The notes: a model not told the origin generated them from the letters alone. Shown: positions 1 to 12,925, counted from the first letter of the stretch. The stretch: DNA of 64,000 nucleotides from Ceratorhiza oryzae-sativae (GCA_030998015.1 JARWMV010000009.1:392828-456827); one strand, 5' to 3'. A program made the numbers and translations.

Positions 1-760
1 GGCGATAGCGATAGTCGCAACTACGATATATACAGGAATACCAAGGTCGGCGCGAATATAATAGTAACCGTGTAATCGAGTCTGATTGTTCGTATAAACA
101 ACACTCTCCTTTCTTCAGTAGCCGATATTTTAGTCGATCGGACGTGAACAAACCTCATGTCAGACCAAGGAGCAGATGCAAGTGTCCCAGCAATGTCACA
201 TTGAGCGCTCATGTGTGAAGAACAGGCGCTCATTTCAATTATGTAATGCATGACATCGTGTTAATAACCTCTCGCCTTTGGGGGTTGGCGTTTTACAGTA
301 ATTTATAGGTATTTTACATGTGTAACTTGGCTGGAAGTCGATTACATGAGTTAACTTGCCACCCACTAGCCGAGATACTTGAGAACATTTCTGCCATGGT
401 TCTTTGTTTAACCGGCACGGGCAGAATGGCCGCGAAACTGGGGAGGGGCGTGCATCAAATTAACTGATGATAGAATCGGATAGAAGGTCGAAGCGAGATC
501 TTCCCCCTTGGAACGGCCTGGCTCTCATATCCCGAGATCATCTGATGAATCGACCCTGCCTATATCTGACGTATATCCCAATCGAAGGCGAGAAACAAAG
601 GTATAGTCTAGGAAACTATGCGTGTGGCTGTATGATTCAGCCCTGTTCGATCAATGGGTTTAAATACTGATTTCCACGTGCCTATCTATCTAACCATATA
701 GAATTCATTTATAGACCGGCGATTCGGTGCCCATCCGCCCTCGCAGCCCCATCTCTCACA
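1..760. other. Intergenic, upstream of the pheromone receptor
   Basis: I see no convincing gene. A short open frame at 467-670 has no recognisable motif. The stretch presumably contains the promoter of the receptor that starts at 761, but I cannot point to a specific site. Confidence 0.5.
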
Positions 761-2226
761 ATGCGTGATCCCGCTTATCCCGTGTTCTGCGGCCTCGGTG
801 CCGTGCTTGCCTTGATGCCTCTACCGTGGCATATACGGGCAAGAAACACCGGCACCCTCATATATGTCGGTTGGTCCTTCAGTGCATGCATAGTGTTCCT
901 CGTCAATTCCATTGTTTGGGCGGAAAATGTCAATGATGTGGCACCCGTGTGGTGCGATATATGTGAGCCGCGAGAGACGTTGGGTCGTTTGACACGCTTA
1001 CATTTCCTATTTACAGCCAGCCGATTTGTTGTCGCGGTCAGCGTTGGTATACCAGCGTCTTCCCTGTGTATACAACGACAATTGTATCGGGTCGCAACTA
1101 CCAAACAAGTACCCCGCTTCGCAAACAGGTAAAGCACATTGCTCACCATTGCGTCTGCATATACTCATGATTCTCAGAGGATTAAAGAACTTATTATCGA
1201 ATTAGGGATTGGCGTAGGCTTGCCATTGCTGGTGGCTGCTCTACGTAAGTCGTATTCAATGGAGGATTCGAAAGTTATATCAACTGTGCTTGGTCAGATT
1301 ATATTGTAGAGCCGTTGCGCTATGTAATCATTGAGGACGTAGGTTGCTATCCCAGTGAGTCTATCTTTCGAGTGCTGTGTGGGAGACTGAGGATTGCCCT
1401 CCAGGCGAAGCGACTATGGTACTCTCCATGTTTGTGGGACGCATGTGGTCTGTCATAGTCAGTCTTGTAGCATGTGTATATACATGTAAGCTATTCCTCT
1501 GGTTTGCCGTTTTGATACTGATTTGTTCGATCAGGTCTCATTCTACGGGCTTTTCTCCTAGCCCGCCGTCAATTTTCTCAGGCGCTCTCCGACTCGGGAT
1601 CCGATCTCAATTTGTCCCGTTTCTTCCGCCTGATGGCTCTCGCCCTGACCGACATGTGTTTCTCGCTCCCTTTCGCCCTTTACTTCCTCATATTCAGCGC
1701 ACTCTACAGCCCATTTGACCCATGGATCTCCTGGGATGAGACACATAAACACGTTCACGAGATCGGAGTCATGTCGCATGAAGACATGCAAAGTATTCCC
1801 GGTCTTTTGACCAACTTTGCGATGGCCACGTGGGTAGTGCCGGGTTGTTCTTTTGTTTTTTTCATGTTTTTTGGATTGTCGAGCGAGGCAGTCGAGTACT
1901 ATCGACTGGTTTTCTGGGCGGTGGTCGCTCCCTTTGGTTTGAAACCTGGCGAGCCGAGGGATGAGGAGGCGTCTCCGACCAGTTGGTGAGGACTGATATA
2001 ACAGGTTTATTGGGGGAAAATCTAACGATTGACATGTAGGCCTAGACGGATCTCGAGCACACGCCGAGGTGCACAGGTGGATATAACACTCACGCCTTCG
2101 GCGAGTGCCACAGTCGATACCATTGTTGCACCCCCTACGCACATCCGATTCAGTGGTAAAAACGACAGTCAAAGTGAACGACACTCTTGCGACGTCAAAG
2201 CAAAAGACCTTGAAGGTCAGACTTGA
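761..2226 (+). CDS. STE3-type pheromone receptor (B mating-type GPCR family)
   Basis: Seven-transmembrane G-protein coupled receptor that senses lipopeptide mating pheromone at the plasma membrane. Seven exons join in frame through GT-AG introns: 761-962, 1017-1128, 1180-1244, 1298-1354, 1411-1485, 1535-1985 and 2040-2226, giving about 382 residues. Family hallmarks seen: an N-terminus starting MRDPAYPVF; PLPWH after TM1; NSIVWA and APVWCDI around TM2-TM3; IPASSLCI followed by QRQLYR; EDVGCYP in the extracellular loop; and RFFRLMALA before TM6. The C-terminal tail is hydrophilic and Ser/Thr-rich, as expected for a cytoplasmic tail. The start is the first ATG of the MRDP reading. No interruption was found, so the gene looks intact. 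Isolated STE3-like receptors outside the mating locus are common in Agaricomycetes, so a role in mating is not certain. No pheromone precursor was found nearby. Confidence 0.93.
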
Positions 2227-3191
2227 TAATCACCTTGCCCCAAGGTCACCCCCCCCCGTAATTCACCCGATGTTTCACCCACCTTGCCTTGTATTACTGT
2301 GTTTGCTCCCGCCATTCGGGCACCCAGCCCACACAAGCTGGGAGCCAGCCCGGAATTCGGGTGAGAGCGACCAATTAACGTCTACAACCCGTATTTAACC
2401 TAGGGCATAAACTCAGCCATAAGCTTATTTCACTGTCTTTTTGATTTATCTCTGCCAAAGTCTCTCCTCTACCATTGTCGCGTCAATAAATAGTGAATTT
2501 AAGTAGATCCATTCTATTCGTAATCAGACCCTTTGGTCAAGAATCGAATTGATCGTGTGGCTACAAACACGCGATGGCCAGGCCTAGATCTTACACAATC
2601 TGCAGCGGACACCATGTTGTTTGTTTGATTCACACTCAAGTATAGCGCGTCTTTGTATGTGAGAGAATCTCTGTTAATTCTCTATCAGGTCTGGATGCGC
2701 GAAGCTATTGCCTAGTGTGGTTAGAGCGTGGCCCACTAATATTATAGACTCTTTGTAGAATGTTAAATTAATGAGAACGAATAATATCACTCCGTTGCTG
2801 TCCTCTCGTGTGGGGTTGGATATACGATATCCTGCTAAGTAGAGGGTGGGTGTGGTTTGATATCACACACACACACATATATATATATACAATATTTGGA
2901 TTGATTTGGCTAACTTGCAAAATAAATAATCACATGATGCCGCCGCCGAGCAAGGTGTCACCCACGCCAGTCGGCACATCGAGTCTAGAAATATGAACGT
3001 AGAATCCGGGGTACTTGTGTGCCGTTTAGTCAATGATCGATCGAGTTCAATCCTGAGCGCTCGGAGAATCGACTGGTTTGAGGTTCAATTGAAAACAACG
3101 CTGAAAAGGCGAGCGGGCTGGAGGATGAGGGCGATCCGATTTCTCAGAGTGGCAGGATTGGAGGGGAATAACCTCGGGAAAGAGTGCTGAC
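2227..3191. other. Intergenic with CA/TA microsatellite
   Basis: No gene is visible. The only structured sequence is a (CA)n/(TA)n microsatellite at about 2864-2889. The remainder is AT-rich spacer between two genes on the same strand. Confidence 0.5.
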
Positions 3192-6100
3192 ATGATCAGG
3201 ATGGCTGGCACGGACGGGCGCTTGAGTGAGGTGGGATCGATGGACAACTACCTCCAGTCGTCGGCGGTGAGCCGACGTCACTATGCACTTACACACCGGG
3301 TGGAGAATGCAGCGAGCGTGCAAGACGCAGACGACGCGCTGTGGGCAGAGATGGATCGCATCAGGGCCAAGGCTGCAAACGGACTGGTGAGTAGCTCGAC
3401 GTCGGCCGACGGTGCGAGCTCACTGCGGCTGCCAGACAGATGCCTACGACGAGCTCGTCATCCTCATGTACTGCCACACTGCGGCCGCCGCTCGCCCAGT
3501 CACTGCCTCGGACCTCGAGTTTGCGTTGTCGCCTGCGGTGAACCTGGCCGCCACCGGGCGCGCTGTCAAGCATCGTCGAATCGGTGCGCCTCTGAATATC
3601 TGTCATGGGCTCGTGTGTTGAGCCTGTCCAGGTCTCACCTTTTGTGCGCTGTTCATGCCCCTGGACCACCCCCTCCAGCTCATGCTGGTCAATACCTTGC
3701 GCAAGGTTCGCCCTCTCTCGCCAGCTGTCCACCGCCGTCGTCCTGATCTACATAGCCACAATAGGAAATAGAAAGCGACGAGTTACAGAGGATCGTGTTG
3801 GCTACAGACTTTATTACCGCTTGCCCGAGCGAGTTTCTTGGACCAGCTGTGGTCCCACGTCTCGAAGTTTTGCTAGGACACAAATCGTACGAGCCTCCTA
3901 CTCTCATACCACGACTCGCCTAAATCCTTTAATATCTCGCACAGACAGAACATTCGGCGCCGCGCAGTTTTTGCTCTGCGTGCCCTCGACTCGATATTCA
4001 ACGAATCTCACGCCGAGCTGCCTCACCCGAATGATACCCATCTATCCCAACACAAGCCCACCATAATGCGCCGTCTCACCCGCGCCGCCCGAGAAGACCA
4101 CGTTAGATCAGACGAGATAGGTGCTATAGACGCATTATTGGCTGCAGCTAGAAATCTGCTTCAGGCAAGCTAGTGATGCTTGCTCGCCGTCTGCCACACT
4201 AAATTTCCTTTTGCTCCAGTCTGGCATGTTGACGTCACAAGAGATTATCCCCGCAATTGCTGCGCTCCTAGAAAAGACATTACCAGTGCTGTCAAGGGCA
4301 AGAGCAAATCCCACCAGCCCTCTCGCTCGCCTTGGCTTGTTTCCTCCCTGGTTCATACACTCGAGTGCGCGGTCACTGCTGGAAAACAAGCCGCAACGGA
4401 AAGGTGAATATTACTTGTCCATCTCACCAGAGCAAACTTACCCTAGTTGGGTTTAGCGTATCAAAAGATCTGGCCAAACTAGCAATAAGAACCATCCGCG
4501 TATTTTCGGACAAGCCCGGTATGTTCATATACGTATCCCTCCGACCGGTACTCATGCGCCACATGATCCAGCCTCGCCCCAGGTCCTTCAATCATTTCGT
4601 CTCCTCGGCGCCCTCCCTACCTCGCTTGTTCATTCTTTATTACAAGCCCAAGACCAAACACCCCAGGCCTCCACGTCATCCATTTCAACGCCGCCTCCCG
4701 CCAAACCCAAAGTACGCCATCCGGTTGGATTCATTCGTCCACTGCTGGTATCCCGAGATCCCAACGAGCGATGGGTTGGCTTGGTGTGCCTGAAAGCACT
4801 TCATCCGAGTCTATGGGCTGGTGTCCCACTGGAAGGTGCCCAGGAAACGATACCACCTGTACTGGACGAGTGGGAAGTGGGCGTCATCATGAAGGGCCTG
4901 AGCGACCCGGATCAGACGCTCCGCCGCCTGGTGCGTATCCGAGCCCTTGAACTAGACATGCGGGGAAACATAACCGACTCGATCATACTAGACTATGCGT
5001 GTCCTTGACGCCGTGGATCCTCAACTGCTCCACGTCTTTTTGGAGCAGCTCATCACGCCTCCACCGTCGGCGTCAAGTGCTAAACAGTCACCTGGCGAGG
5101 CGCTCGAGGTTGTTTCGTTCTTGTATGCCAACGACGGATCCAAGTTTGGCCAAGGCGTCGGAAGAATCTTTGACAAGCATGCAGAGGTAAACCGTGTGGA
5201 TGAAAAGCTGGTAGAAGGAGTCGTATCCGTCGTGCACGAGAGTGAGTTCAAGAGCTTTGTACGAGTTTGAGCTCCTCGTTGAACTGGACTCTAGGTAACC
5301 AGGCATTCCGTGCGTCGTTTGCAAGCTCCATGTTACAGCGCATTACGAAATCCCGCCACACGTCGTTGTTTTCACCACTCAGCTCGGGGGCCTTGCCAGA
5401 TGGCGATCAACAGGATGCTGGTAAAATATCTGCTGATCCTACTACGGTCCTATTGTTTGCGACAACCGCCAATGACCTTGCAGCCGGTGTTAAACAAGCT
5501 TTGAATTCGTTGCTCGATATGCTTGACGGGAGGGGCGGTGAGTCATCCTGCCAAGCAGATTAATGGCTTGACCTTGAACCATTGTTAGCTGGCATGCAGG
5601 AAGTATTGCTACTTGCAGCACTTCGACTCGTTCCCAAGTTGGAAAAGCCCGAGGAAATCGAGGCTGCCCGCGCTAGGGTAGAGACGTTTAGCCAGAAACC
5701 TGATGTAGGTAGACACATCCGAAGGGTAAATCGAATTTCCTATTGGCATGGATTATGCTCATGCGCGCCGTGCAGCGATGCGAACTGTTCATCAAGTATG
5801 CAAACGATCAAAATGTGTTACGAAGGATTGCAGAAGAGACCCAAGCCAGTTCTGTATGTATACAAACTCTACATTCTGTTCATGCGGCTTAGGCCTTTGC
5901 GACGAATTAGCTGCCTGAATTTCTCCAAGCGCTTCTATCAAACGGTCCCTCGGTCAACGCGCAGCCTACCCCCAAGCAGGCCTTGCCGCTAGCTCAATCA
6001 CCCAAAGCGACCGCTGCTCGCTCCGTCATCTCCCCCGCCTTTTCGACCATATCCCTTTCCAACACCCCTGCACTGCGGTACGATCCATATGCGCCACCAC

Positions 6101-6953
6101 AGCCCCCTGCTCGGCGAACGCGTCCCCACGCAGATTCGTTGCATCATCGGGAAGCGGGGACTCATCGACGTCGCTTGATTCACCGTTTGTTCGAGAAGGG
6201 GAAGTTTTGGCCGGCGAGATGGTCCTCCAAGCGGCGGACGAAAGAAATAGAGCCAAGGGCAAGGGAAAGGCGAATGAAGCATCAAGTCATCTGCGATTGG
6301 ATACAGAAGGAACACCCAAGAAGACCACTAGCCCGAACCCCGAATGCCGACCTGATCACGCTCAGCGCGGTCGAGTCGCCGTTTCGGGAAGAGACCGAGT
6401 TTGGGACGCTCAACATGTCTAGTTCCATCATTGCTGGAGCGATGGGCCCGACCTCGGACTCGACCACGATATCGTCCCCTCGGTTTTATACGGCCGCCAT
6501 GACCTCTCCTCGTTGGCCGGATCAGACTTGGCGCCCGTTGACGCTGACGCGATTTGGAATTCGTTGACGTTCTCGAGGGTGATGCGACGCTTGGGAAACA
6601 AACTGCGAGGATGGTGTGACAAGGCGCCAGAGAGTGTGGCTGGTGTACTACGCGAGATGGGGCTTGGGTTTCTAACCCAAAAAGTCGCAGTGGAGGAAGG
6701 GTCCAAACCGGGTGAGCTTGCATCTGTACGATCTCAAGGGATTTTTTTTTTACTTGACTTGTTCGTCGTAGGCAAAGGACAAGAAGTCTTTGCATACATC
6801 CCATCGCCGAGTGAAAGTCCAGATAGCGAGGTCGCTCGAGCCGTCATCCGGCTACGGCCTGCGGAAGATGGAAGCTGCCTGTGGATGCTGAGGTGTGGAG
6901 AATGGGACCTGAGAGTGAAAATTAGAAAGGCGTTGGATGGCGAAACGGCGTGA
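3192..6953 (+). CDS. Adaptin large-chain protein, probably AP-4 epsilon-like
   Basis: Large subunit of a clathrin-adaptor-type vesicle coat complex, expected on Golgi/endosomal membranes. The N-terminal exons splice into an adaptin ARM-repeat pattern: DAYDELVILMY, then RIG joined to LTFCALFMPLDHPLQLMLVNTLRK, then RIVLATDFITACPSEFLGPAVV, then IRRRAVFALRAL and KPTIMRRLTRAARED. This matches the adaptin order of a tyrosine/glycine-type hinge, an H-D-L-L-I-VNT-QKDL block, and R-K-A-hydrophobic helices. Later exons give EVLLLAALRLVPKLEK, QRCELFIKYAN and a C-terminal ear-like end at SCLWMLRCGEWDLRVKI. Exon 1 is 3192-3386; introns are 45-65 nt. At about 4168-4175 the frame breaks (LLQAS then stop, resuming with SDACSPS one base later), too short for an intron, so the copy may be disrupted or contain an error. 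AP-4 is my preference because beta/gamma-specific motifs are not obvious. Confidence 0.62.
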
Positions 6954-7240
6954 CCTTTCAGTAACATTCCTGTACCAACTATGCTTAAAATGGTAATTTG
7001 AATGTGAGTGGATGAGACCTTGCCCACATGGACCGACCAAACTCTGTCTCTCAAACTCGACGTCTCTACCATCCTCGGTCAACGTCTGACTGATTATTGC
7101 CAGCATCGGGCTGCGTCGTTCAGGATGCCGAATGCGTACCCTGAGGGCGCATATACGCAGTGCTTAGAAGGGTACAAACGCTGCCAGCAGTACGACTGGT
7201 TCACACAACAACTATCTCCCTCGATTCAGCATACGAACCA

Positions 7241-8569
7241 ATGTCCGCTAAGTTTATTGCGACCGCAGGAGCCACCTGGCTTCTTGGCGTCCCCTTGACA
7301 AACGCACTTTCGGATTCAACAGCCTTTGAGGTCCGCATCCTGGCCCGTTCAACCTCTGTAGGTCACTATTCCAAACACTTGAACCCGGAAATAATATTCC
7401 TCGGGCTAGATTGATTCAGAGCGAGTTCAAGAACTCAATCGAGTAGCTACCCTCTATCCAATTTCCTACGATGACCAGCCCAGTGTTGAAGCTCTCAAGG
7501 GCGTGGATGTACTGATATCCACTGTTAGTGCAGATGCGCTTTCACCAGCCCAGGTGCTCAGAAATGCCTTTTATGTTTAAAGTTTCACAGTGCTAAATAT
7601 TAGTGCCTATCCGGTTACCACTTACCAAAGCGGCAAAGGCTGCAGGTGCTGCTACATTCTTCCCCAGCGAGTTTGGTGGAGTATGTTTGCATTTATTTTC
7701 GCTACAGTGCGGCTAATTGTGCTGCATGCCGGCAGTTTTAAAACAGTGACAGTCCTGCTTCTTTGATTCAAAACGAACAAAAGGTCGTACAAGCCGCTGG
7801 GTTACACGTAACTTTACGAGCTGCAGGCGGGTTTCCGGAGCACTTTCTCATACAGCACGTTGACATAACTGATGAAACAGGCAGGTTCATTGAAAGCATA
7901 TGCTAGCGCTCTTGGATATGATTTCGCCAACAAGAAAGTGACCATTTGGGGAAATCCAGATGCTAATATTACATTGACAGCAGCTCGGTCGGTTGTGGAG
8001 TAGATGGTAGCTACCTCGCGACGGCCCATCCTAAACCAGCAACTAGTTGGCTTGTTTATGTGCTGAAAAACGTTGCCATCCCGCAGTTACAGAACAAGCA
8101 CTTGGACATTCGAGGGGATTTCGTCAGTGGAAACGAAATCGTTCAGCTCTGGAAAAAAAGCTTCAGGTGAAGTCCTAGTTCAATATAACTAGTCCGCCAG
8201 CCAATCCGTTGCCCCTTGGACTAAGCTTGATGTCGAGTATCGCCCGCTTAAAGAAGCAGAACAGCGAGTCGAAAAGGATCCAAAGGATATTATTGGTGTG
8301 TTATTCCTTAATGCCAGGGAGGTTCAGTTGAACCCCTTCACAATGACCTATACCCTGTGTGGAAGCCCATTCTGTCGAAAGTCCACTTTGGGGATTTCAT
8401 AAATACACATATTAAATTCTTTATATCACCTCTGCTGTATCCAGAGGCTCCCGTGTTTCCGATACCGAAAGTCAAGCAGGGTTTGCGTTTGAGTTCAGCA
8501 AAGGCGCATCCGCGGGCAGAGGACGATCTACGTGAGAATAGATCGGCGCAGCATACATTCCCGGTCTAA
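7241..8569 (+). CDS. NmrA-like NAD(P)-binding (isoflavone-reductase-like) protein, possibly degraded
   Basis: Atypical short-chain dehydrogenase family that binds NAD(P) through an N-terminal Rossmann fold; some members are redox sensors, others reductases. Exon 1 (7241-7357) gives MSAKFIATAGATWLLGVPLTNAL and VRILARSTS, typical of the family. The glycine motif reads GATWLLG where GATGxLG is usual, so the second glycine is lost. Later exons give ALKGVDVLISTVS, LTKAAKAAGAATFFPSEFGG, LGYDFANKKVTIWGNPDANI, YVLKNVAIPQLQNKHLDI and RGDFVSGNEIVQLW, in family order, and end with a DLYPVWKP-like segment at about 8350. I could not fit every exon junction: a stop after TAARSVVE (about 8000) and the region 7740-7890 are hard to splice. 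The altered glycine loop and these junctions suggest pseudogenisation or error. End coordinate is approximate. Confidence 0.6.
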
Positions 8570-9126
8570 GTTGAGTTGCTGCACTTGTACGAGATAAGGA
8601 CGTGAGAACCCCCTATTCATAAATAAAATCTCGCAATAGACAAACTATGGCTGGGCAGGGGTATGGTGATGTGGCTGTCAAATTTGCGATTGCGGAAATG
8701 ATCTGCGGAGCGCCAAGCAAGCTCGCGGCTCGATATCGGTGGCCGCACGATAACACTAATCCATCCACATATGACCAGCTCTATTCCACTTCGTACCAGC
8801 ACGCGCACGAGGTTCACCTAGAAACCAAAACCAATCCTCGAACTATCATCTAACACGCAAGCTCAAAAAAAAAAACATTTTACTGGAGCTCCATCGCAGT
8901 GGGATCAATATTTCCTGCTCCGATCCCATCAAGTTATCTGCCGCCGATCAACCTCCTTGACATTTTGTGTGACGCTGGTCTCGCCCAGCGCGACAACCGC
9001 TCAATCGAATGTTTCCCAATACACTACAAGAAATTCCGAAAGATATTTAAACCTCAAAGATCCGTTCATTCCTCTCAGCAAACTACATCTCTCTTCGTCG
9101 CCTTTCAACTGCACTAGAGCTCCACT
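8570..9126. other. Intergenic, upstream of the GST gene
   Basis: No gene is visible. A run of A (about 8864-8876) and short AT-rich segments precede the GST start. Small open frames on both strands show no recognisable protein features. Confidence 0.5.
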
Positions 9127-9987
9127 ATGGCCACGGTTCAAATCTACGGCGTACGTTTCCACTCTAAACCACCGTCCTCGCTTGCTCATCGCGAAATAAT
9201 GACAGGTCCCTCTCTCGACATGCACTAAGCGTGTTATGACCACATGCAACGAACTGGGCATCAACTACGAAATTCAGACTGTTGATCTGTTCAAGCGTGA
9301 ACAGCAGGATCCCGAATATATTGCAACCAAACACCCCTTTGGCATCATCCCCGTCCTCGTCGTAAGTACAGTGGCCAAGTCGTGGCTTCTTAAATACCAT
9401 TGATTGACGATATAAACCAAAGGATGAAGATGGCACTCAGCTTTATGAATCTCGCGCAATTTGCCGCTATTTGACCGCCAAGTACGGCAAGGAATCTGGG
9501 CTTATGCCATCGTCGGACGATGTCAAGTCATACGGTATATTCGAGCAAGCTGCGAGTATAGAGTATTCCGCATTCGACCCATCTGCCAGCGGCCTGACCT
9601 TTGAGCGCGTTTTCACCAAGTAAGTATTGCCTTTATGAATTCCGTTGTCGCCAACCCAACTTTTATCAGGGCATTCATTGGCAAGGAAGGAAACGAGGAA
9701 CTAGCTCAGAAGTATATCAAAACTCTTGTGAGCAAGATGGAGGCATACGAGCGCATTTTGTCCAAGCAGAAGTACCTTGCAGGAAATGTAAGTCGTTGTG
9801 TCTGGAGCGCTATTCCTATAATCATATGCCGTTGCAGCACATTACCTTGGCCGATTTGTTCCACCTTCCATATGGTGCATTCGTCAATCAGATTGCCCCT
9901 GAAATTATAGGTTCTCAGCCGCATGTCAAGCAATGGTGGGAGGACATCAGCTCTCGCCCATCGTGGACCAAGATCAAGGATCTCTAG
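9127..9987 (+). CDS. Glutathione S-transferase
   Basis: Cytosolic GST that conjugates glutathione to electrophiles. Five exons fit exactly: 9127-9150, 9206-9361, 9423-9619, 9670-9787 and 9838-9987, about 214 residues. The N-terminal thioredoxin-like domain has VPLSTCTKRV (active-site region), KHPFGIIPVL with the conserved cis-proline, and DEDGTQLYESRAICRYL with the glutathione-contacting ES motif. The C-terminal all-helical domain has ITLADLFHLPYG, the conserved N-capping box/Asp motif, and ends with QWWEDISSRPSWTKIKDL, as in phi-like and other fungal GSTs. Start: the ATG has a good context and the 24-nt first exon is a usual feature of this family. No frame break was found; it looks functional. 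It lies just downstream of the NmrA-like gene on the same strand. Confidence 0.95.
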
Positions 9988-11479
9988 GAATACGTTCTTG
10001 GGCAGTCTGCCTTGGCGAATGAAAGCATGAAGCATTTCTATTTTTTGGTTGTCGTCGATACTGTCTATACGATCGAATAAATGGATTCGCACTTGTCCAT
10101 AAAATATCAGAGTCCAGAAGCATCTGCAAGCGAGCCTGGAGGACGTGTGGAGAATCCGCAGGTTTTCCCGTCCCTTGCTCTTGTGTGCAACGAAATATGT
10201 CCAGTTAGCCGGTGCCAAAAGATGGAAGGTTCCATCGCATGCTTAATATTTAATTGGCGCATCTCTAATTTAACCATGCCTACAACGCTGCTAGGCATAT
10301 GGAAATTAGGGATATTACTGTATGTATGCGCTCCCGATCCGCACTGACAAGCAGCGGGTCATCCAAAGCTATCTCATCGACCCTCTATTATCAAATTTAG
10401 TTCAAGGATCCGAAAAGGCCTACCAAGGTTCCAGTTGAGCCGTTCCTTGACAACAAGACATTCGGTATACACCACTTGTTCTCTGTTTAGTGACTCATGC
10501 AAATCGGTCTATGCGAGCGAAACCAGTCGGTCGTATTCCCACTACTCTGGCATCTCCCCAAATTTGATCACTTCGAGTTCGAGCTCGCGTAACCGGGGCT
10601 CACAGGCCCTTTGCCAGAACGCCCTATCCCATCTTATCTCGCTTCGGGTCCTCTAAATTCCGCCCTGAGACCTGGCCAGCCCCCCAAACAACCAGCCAAA
10701 GGATTGAATGGTGGAGACTCCTGCTCGGGGGATACCATGTGTATATATGCACTCCTCCCAAATTCGGGCGGGCACGCAACGACCGTTCTCTCGGTTTCTT
10801 GAAGGCGATCTGAATGAGATCATGGCCTTTGTTCTAGGTTGACCAATTCGTCATGTCATGTCATGTCAACGTGTGGGCTGCAGGAACCCAGGCATTTGAC
10901 CAAATCTCCATTGAAAGTGTTGAAACGACTGCTGGACCCGGCCAACGCGAATTTCAATCGAGGCATACGGAATCCGGCCGAGTGATATCGTGATATGACA
11001 AAAGTGAGGTAGGCGGAGTTCATTTTCGCGATCGGATGTTTATTCTAGCTGCCTTGAGAGGAATACAATATGTCATGCACGCTTGGATGTTGGGGACCGA
11101 ATCGACTGTCAACATGTGGTCGTATTTCGTTACCATCGGCCGAATTACGAGGTCCCCATTGCGATGCAAATGACGTAAATCTTCCGAATGTCCTTCGCTT
11201 CGCAACTCCAACGGAAATATGCACTCATGTCCAACTTCTTCTCTTCGCCTACGTGATAGTCATTAAACAAGGGACGTATAACACAACGACAGTCCATAAT
11301 AAACATCAAAACACACCAGTAAAAAATGTCACAACTACACAACAACAGACCATGACGCATACGAGTCGAGTATGGATCCGTAACAACATGAAGCGAACGT
11401 CTCACCATAATCAAGTGTTCGTACGGATTGGGGGGTAATAATGTTCGTGCGTATCAGTCAATAAAATGAATCAAAACGT
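9988..11479. other. Intergenic between convergent GST and chitin deacetylase genes
   Basis: No convincing gene. It holds a small tandem repeat of TCATG units at 10851-10868. It includes the 3' flanks of the two convergent neighbouring genes. Confidence 0.45.
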
Positions 11480-12925
11480 CTAGAGTGTCATGAACGAGCC
11501 GAAAGCGGCAACGAGAGCGACGGCAAGGGAGCTTGCGCCGAGAGAGAGCGCACCGTTGCCGGACGCGGGCTGGGCGGTCGCGGAAGGGGCCGTGGTGCCC
11601 GTCTGGGATGCGCCTGGGGTTCCGCTCCCGCTCCCACTCGATGCATTCGATCCACCCGAGCTCGTGCCGTTGGGTCCTCCCGCAACGTTGCGATCGGTTA
11701 CGGGGCTAGTATTGTCTGCAGCGTTGAGGTACCAGCTCTGGCCCAACACGTCCGGAATGCTCTTGGCAGTCCATCCGTTTGAGGCAATGAGAGGGTACGT
11801 GTCCCTGAAGACCTTGACGCAGTCGGCGGTCAGTTCGTGCTCAAGAATGTTGAGGCCGGGAGACTTGGGGCCATTGTACGCCTTGGTCAAAACAGCGGTG
11901 GCAGCAGCGATGGTCTGGCCCCTGCCAATGTTCCAGTCGTTGGTATCGTGGTTCCAGATGACTGTATGGAGGCCAAAGACGTGCTACGGAAGAAGCGAGT
12001 GCGTTAATACACGGTTAAACCATTTCACTATCGAGCGCCGGGACCCTGATCGAGACCCCAACAATCGCGACGAACCTTGGCGATAGCCCTGACACGCGTA
12101 TCCGACTCGCCAAAGGGAGGGCGCCAGTAGCGGGGCAGACGACCGGCGGTAGAATCGTGGATGATCTGCATCGTCCATCCGAGTTCAGCGAGGACAAGCT
12201 CGTTGGAGAGTTGGGGCATGTGGGGATGGGACCAAGTGTGTACAGCCATGTCGTCTCCGTTTTGCTCAAAGGCTTCCATGAACAGGTCGGGGTGCCTGAG
12301 AATGTTTCCGCCTGTTGAAGCAATGAACAAGGTGGTCACGGAGCGACAACGCCAGAACTTACCAATGTAGAAATGGGTGACCTTTTGATTAACCGAGCGC
12401 AGATAGGCATAGAGTTCCTTGCTACCAGCTTCAGGGCCATCATCGAACGAAATGGCGACGAGACCGGCTGGGACATCGTACGTCTGGTTCTCGTCCTTGC
12501 AATCGACAGCGCTGGAACAGATGGGGGCCTTGCCAGGGTCCATCGTGCCAGAGCTGTTGCGATACGCGCCCGTGGCCGACGCGACCGGCACGTTGGACGG
12601 AATGAGACCGTTGGCAATCGCTGCGTTGAGAGCATCGGTCCACTCCTGGGGCGTCTGAGACGGAGATAGCTTGCCGGCGGGGAATTTCTTGGTCCACTCT
12701 GCGTCGTGTTAGCATTGGATAGAGCAGACTCGATAGACACTTACCGGGAGATCCAGGCTTGGGATAGGATTGTTGGCGCCGGAAGAGCTTGTGGGCGGGA
12801 TGATCCTCGTCGTGGTACCAGCGCGAGGGCAGCGACCGCGCGACGACCTCGGCTCCATTGCCCGACACCGGGTGGGCGACCGACGCGGCGGCGGCAAAGA
12901 CAAGAGCGGCGACGACGGCCAACAT
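11480..12925 (-). CDS. Chitin deacetylase (CE4/NodB family), GPI-anchored
   Basis: Converts chitin to chitosan at the cell surface or wall by removing N-acetyl groups in a metal-dependent reaction. Four exons on the minus strand fit exactly: 12925-12745, 12698-12363, 12311-12076 and 11983-11480, 418 residues. The N-terminus is a secretion signal (MLAVVAALVFAAAASVAHP). All CE4 motifs are present: SFDDGPE (catalytic base and metal Asp), HTWSHPHM (two metal His), RYWRPPFGESD, WNHDTNDW and ILEHEL (catalytic His). The C-terminus has a Ser/Gly/Thr-rich linker followed by SGNGALSLGASSL and a hydrophobic end, a classic GPI-attachment signal. The gene appears intact. In basidiomycetes such enzymes alter wall chitosan and can hide chitin from recognition; a role in host interaction here is inference only. 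Confidence 0.96.

Noticed and set aside
1558..2184. 208-codon open frame on the minus strand
   Set aside because: It is antisense to exons 6-7 of the pheromone receptor, which has clear homology features on the plus strand.
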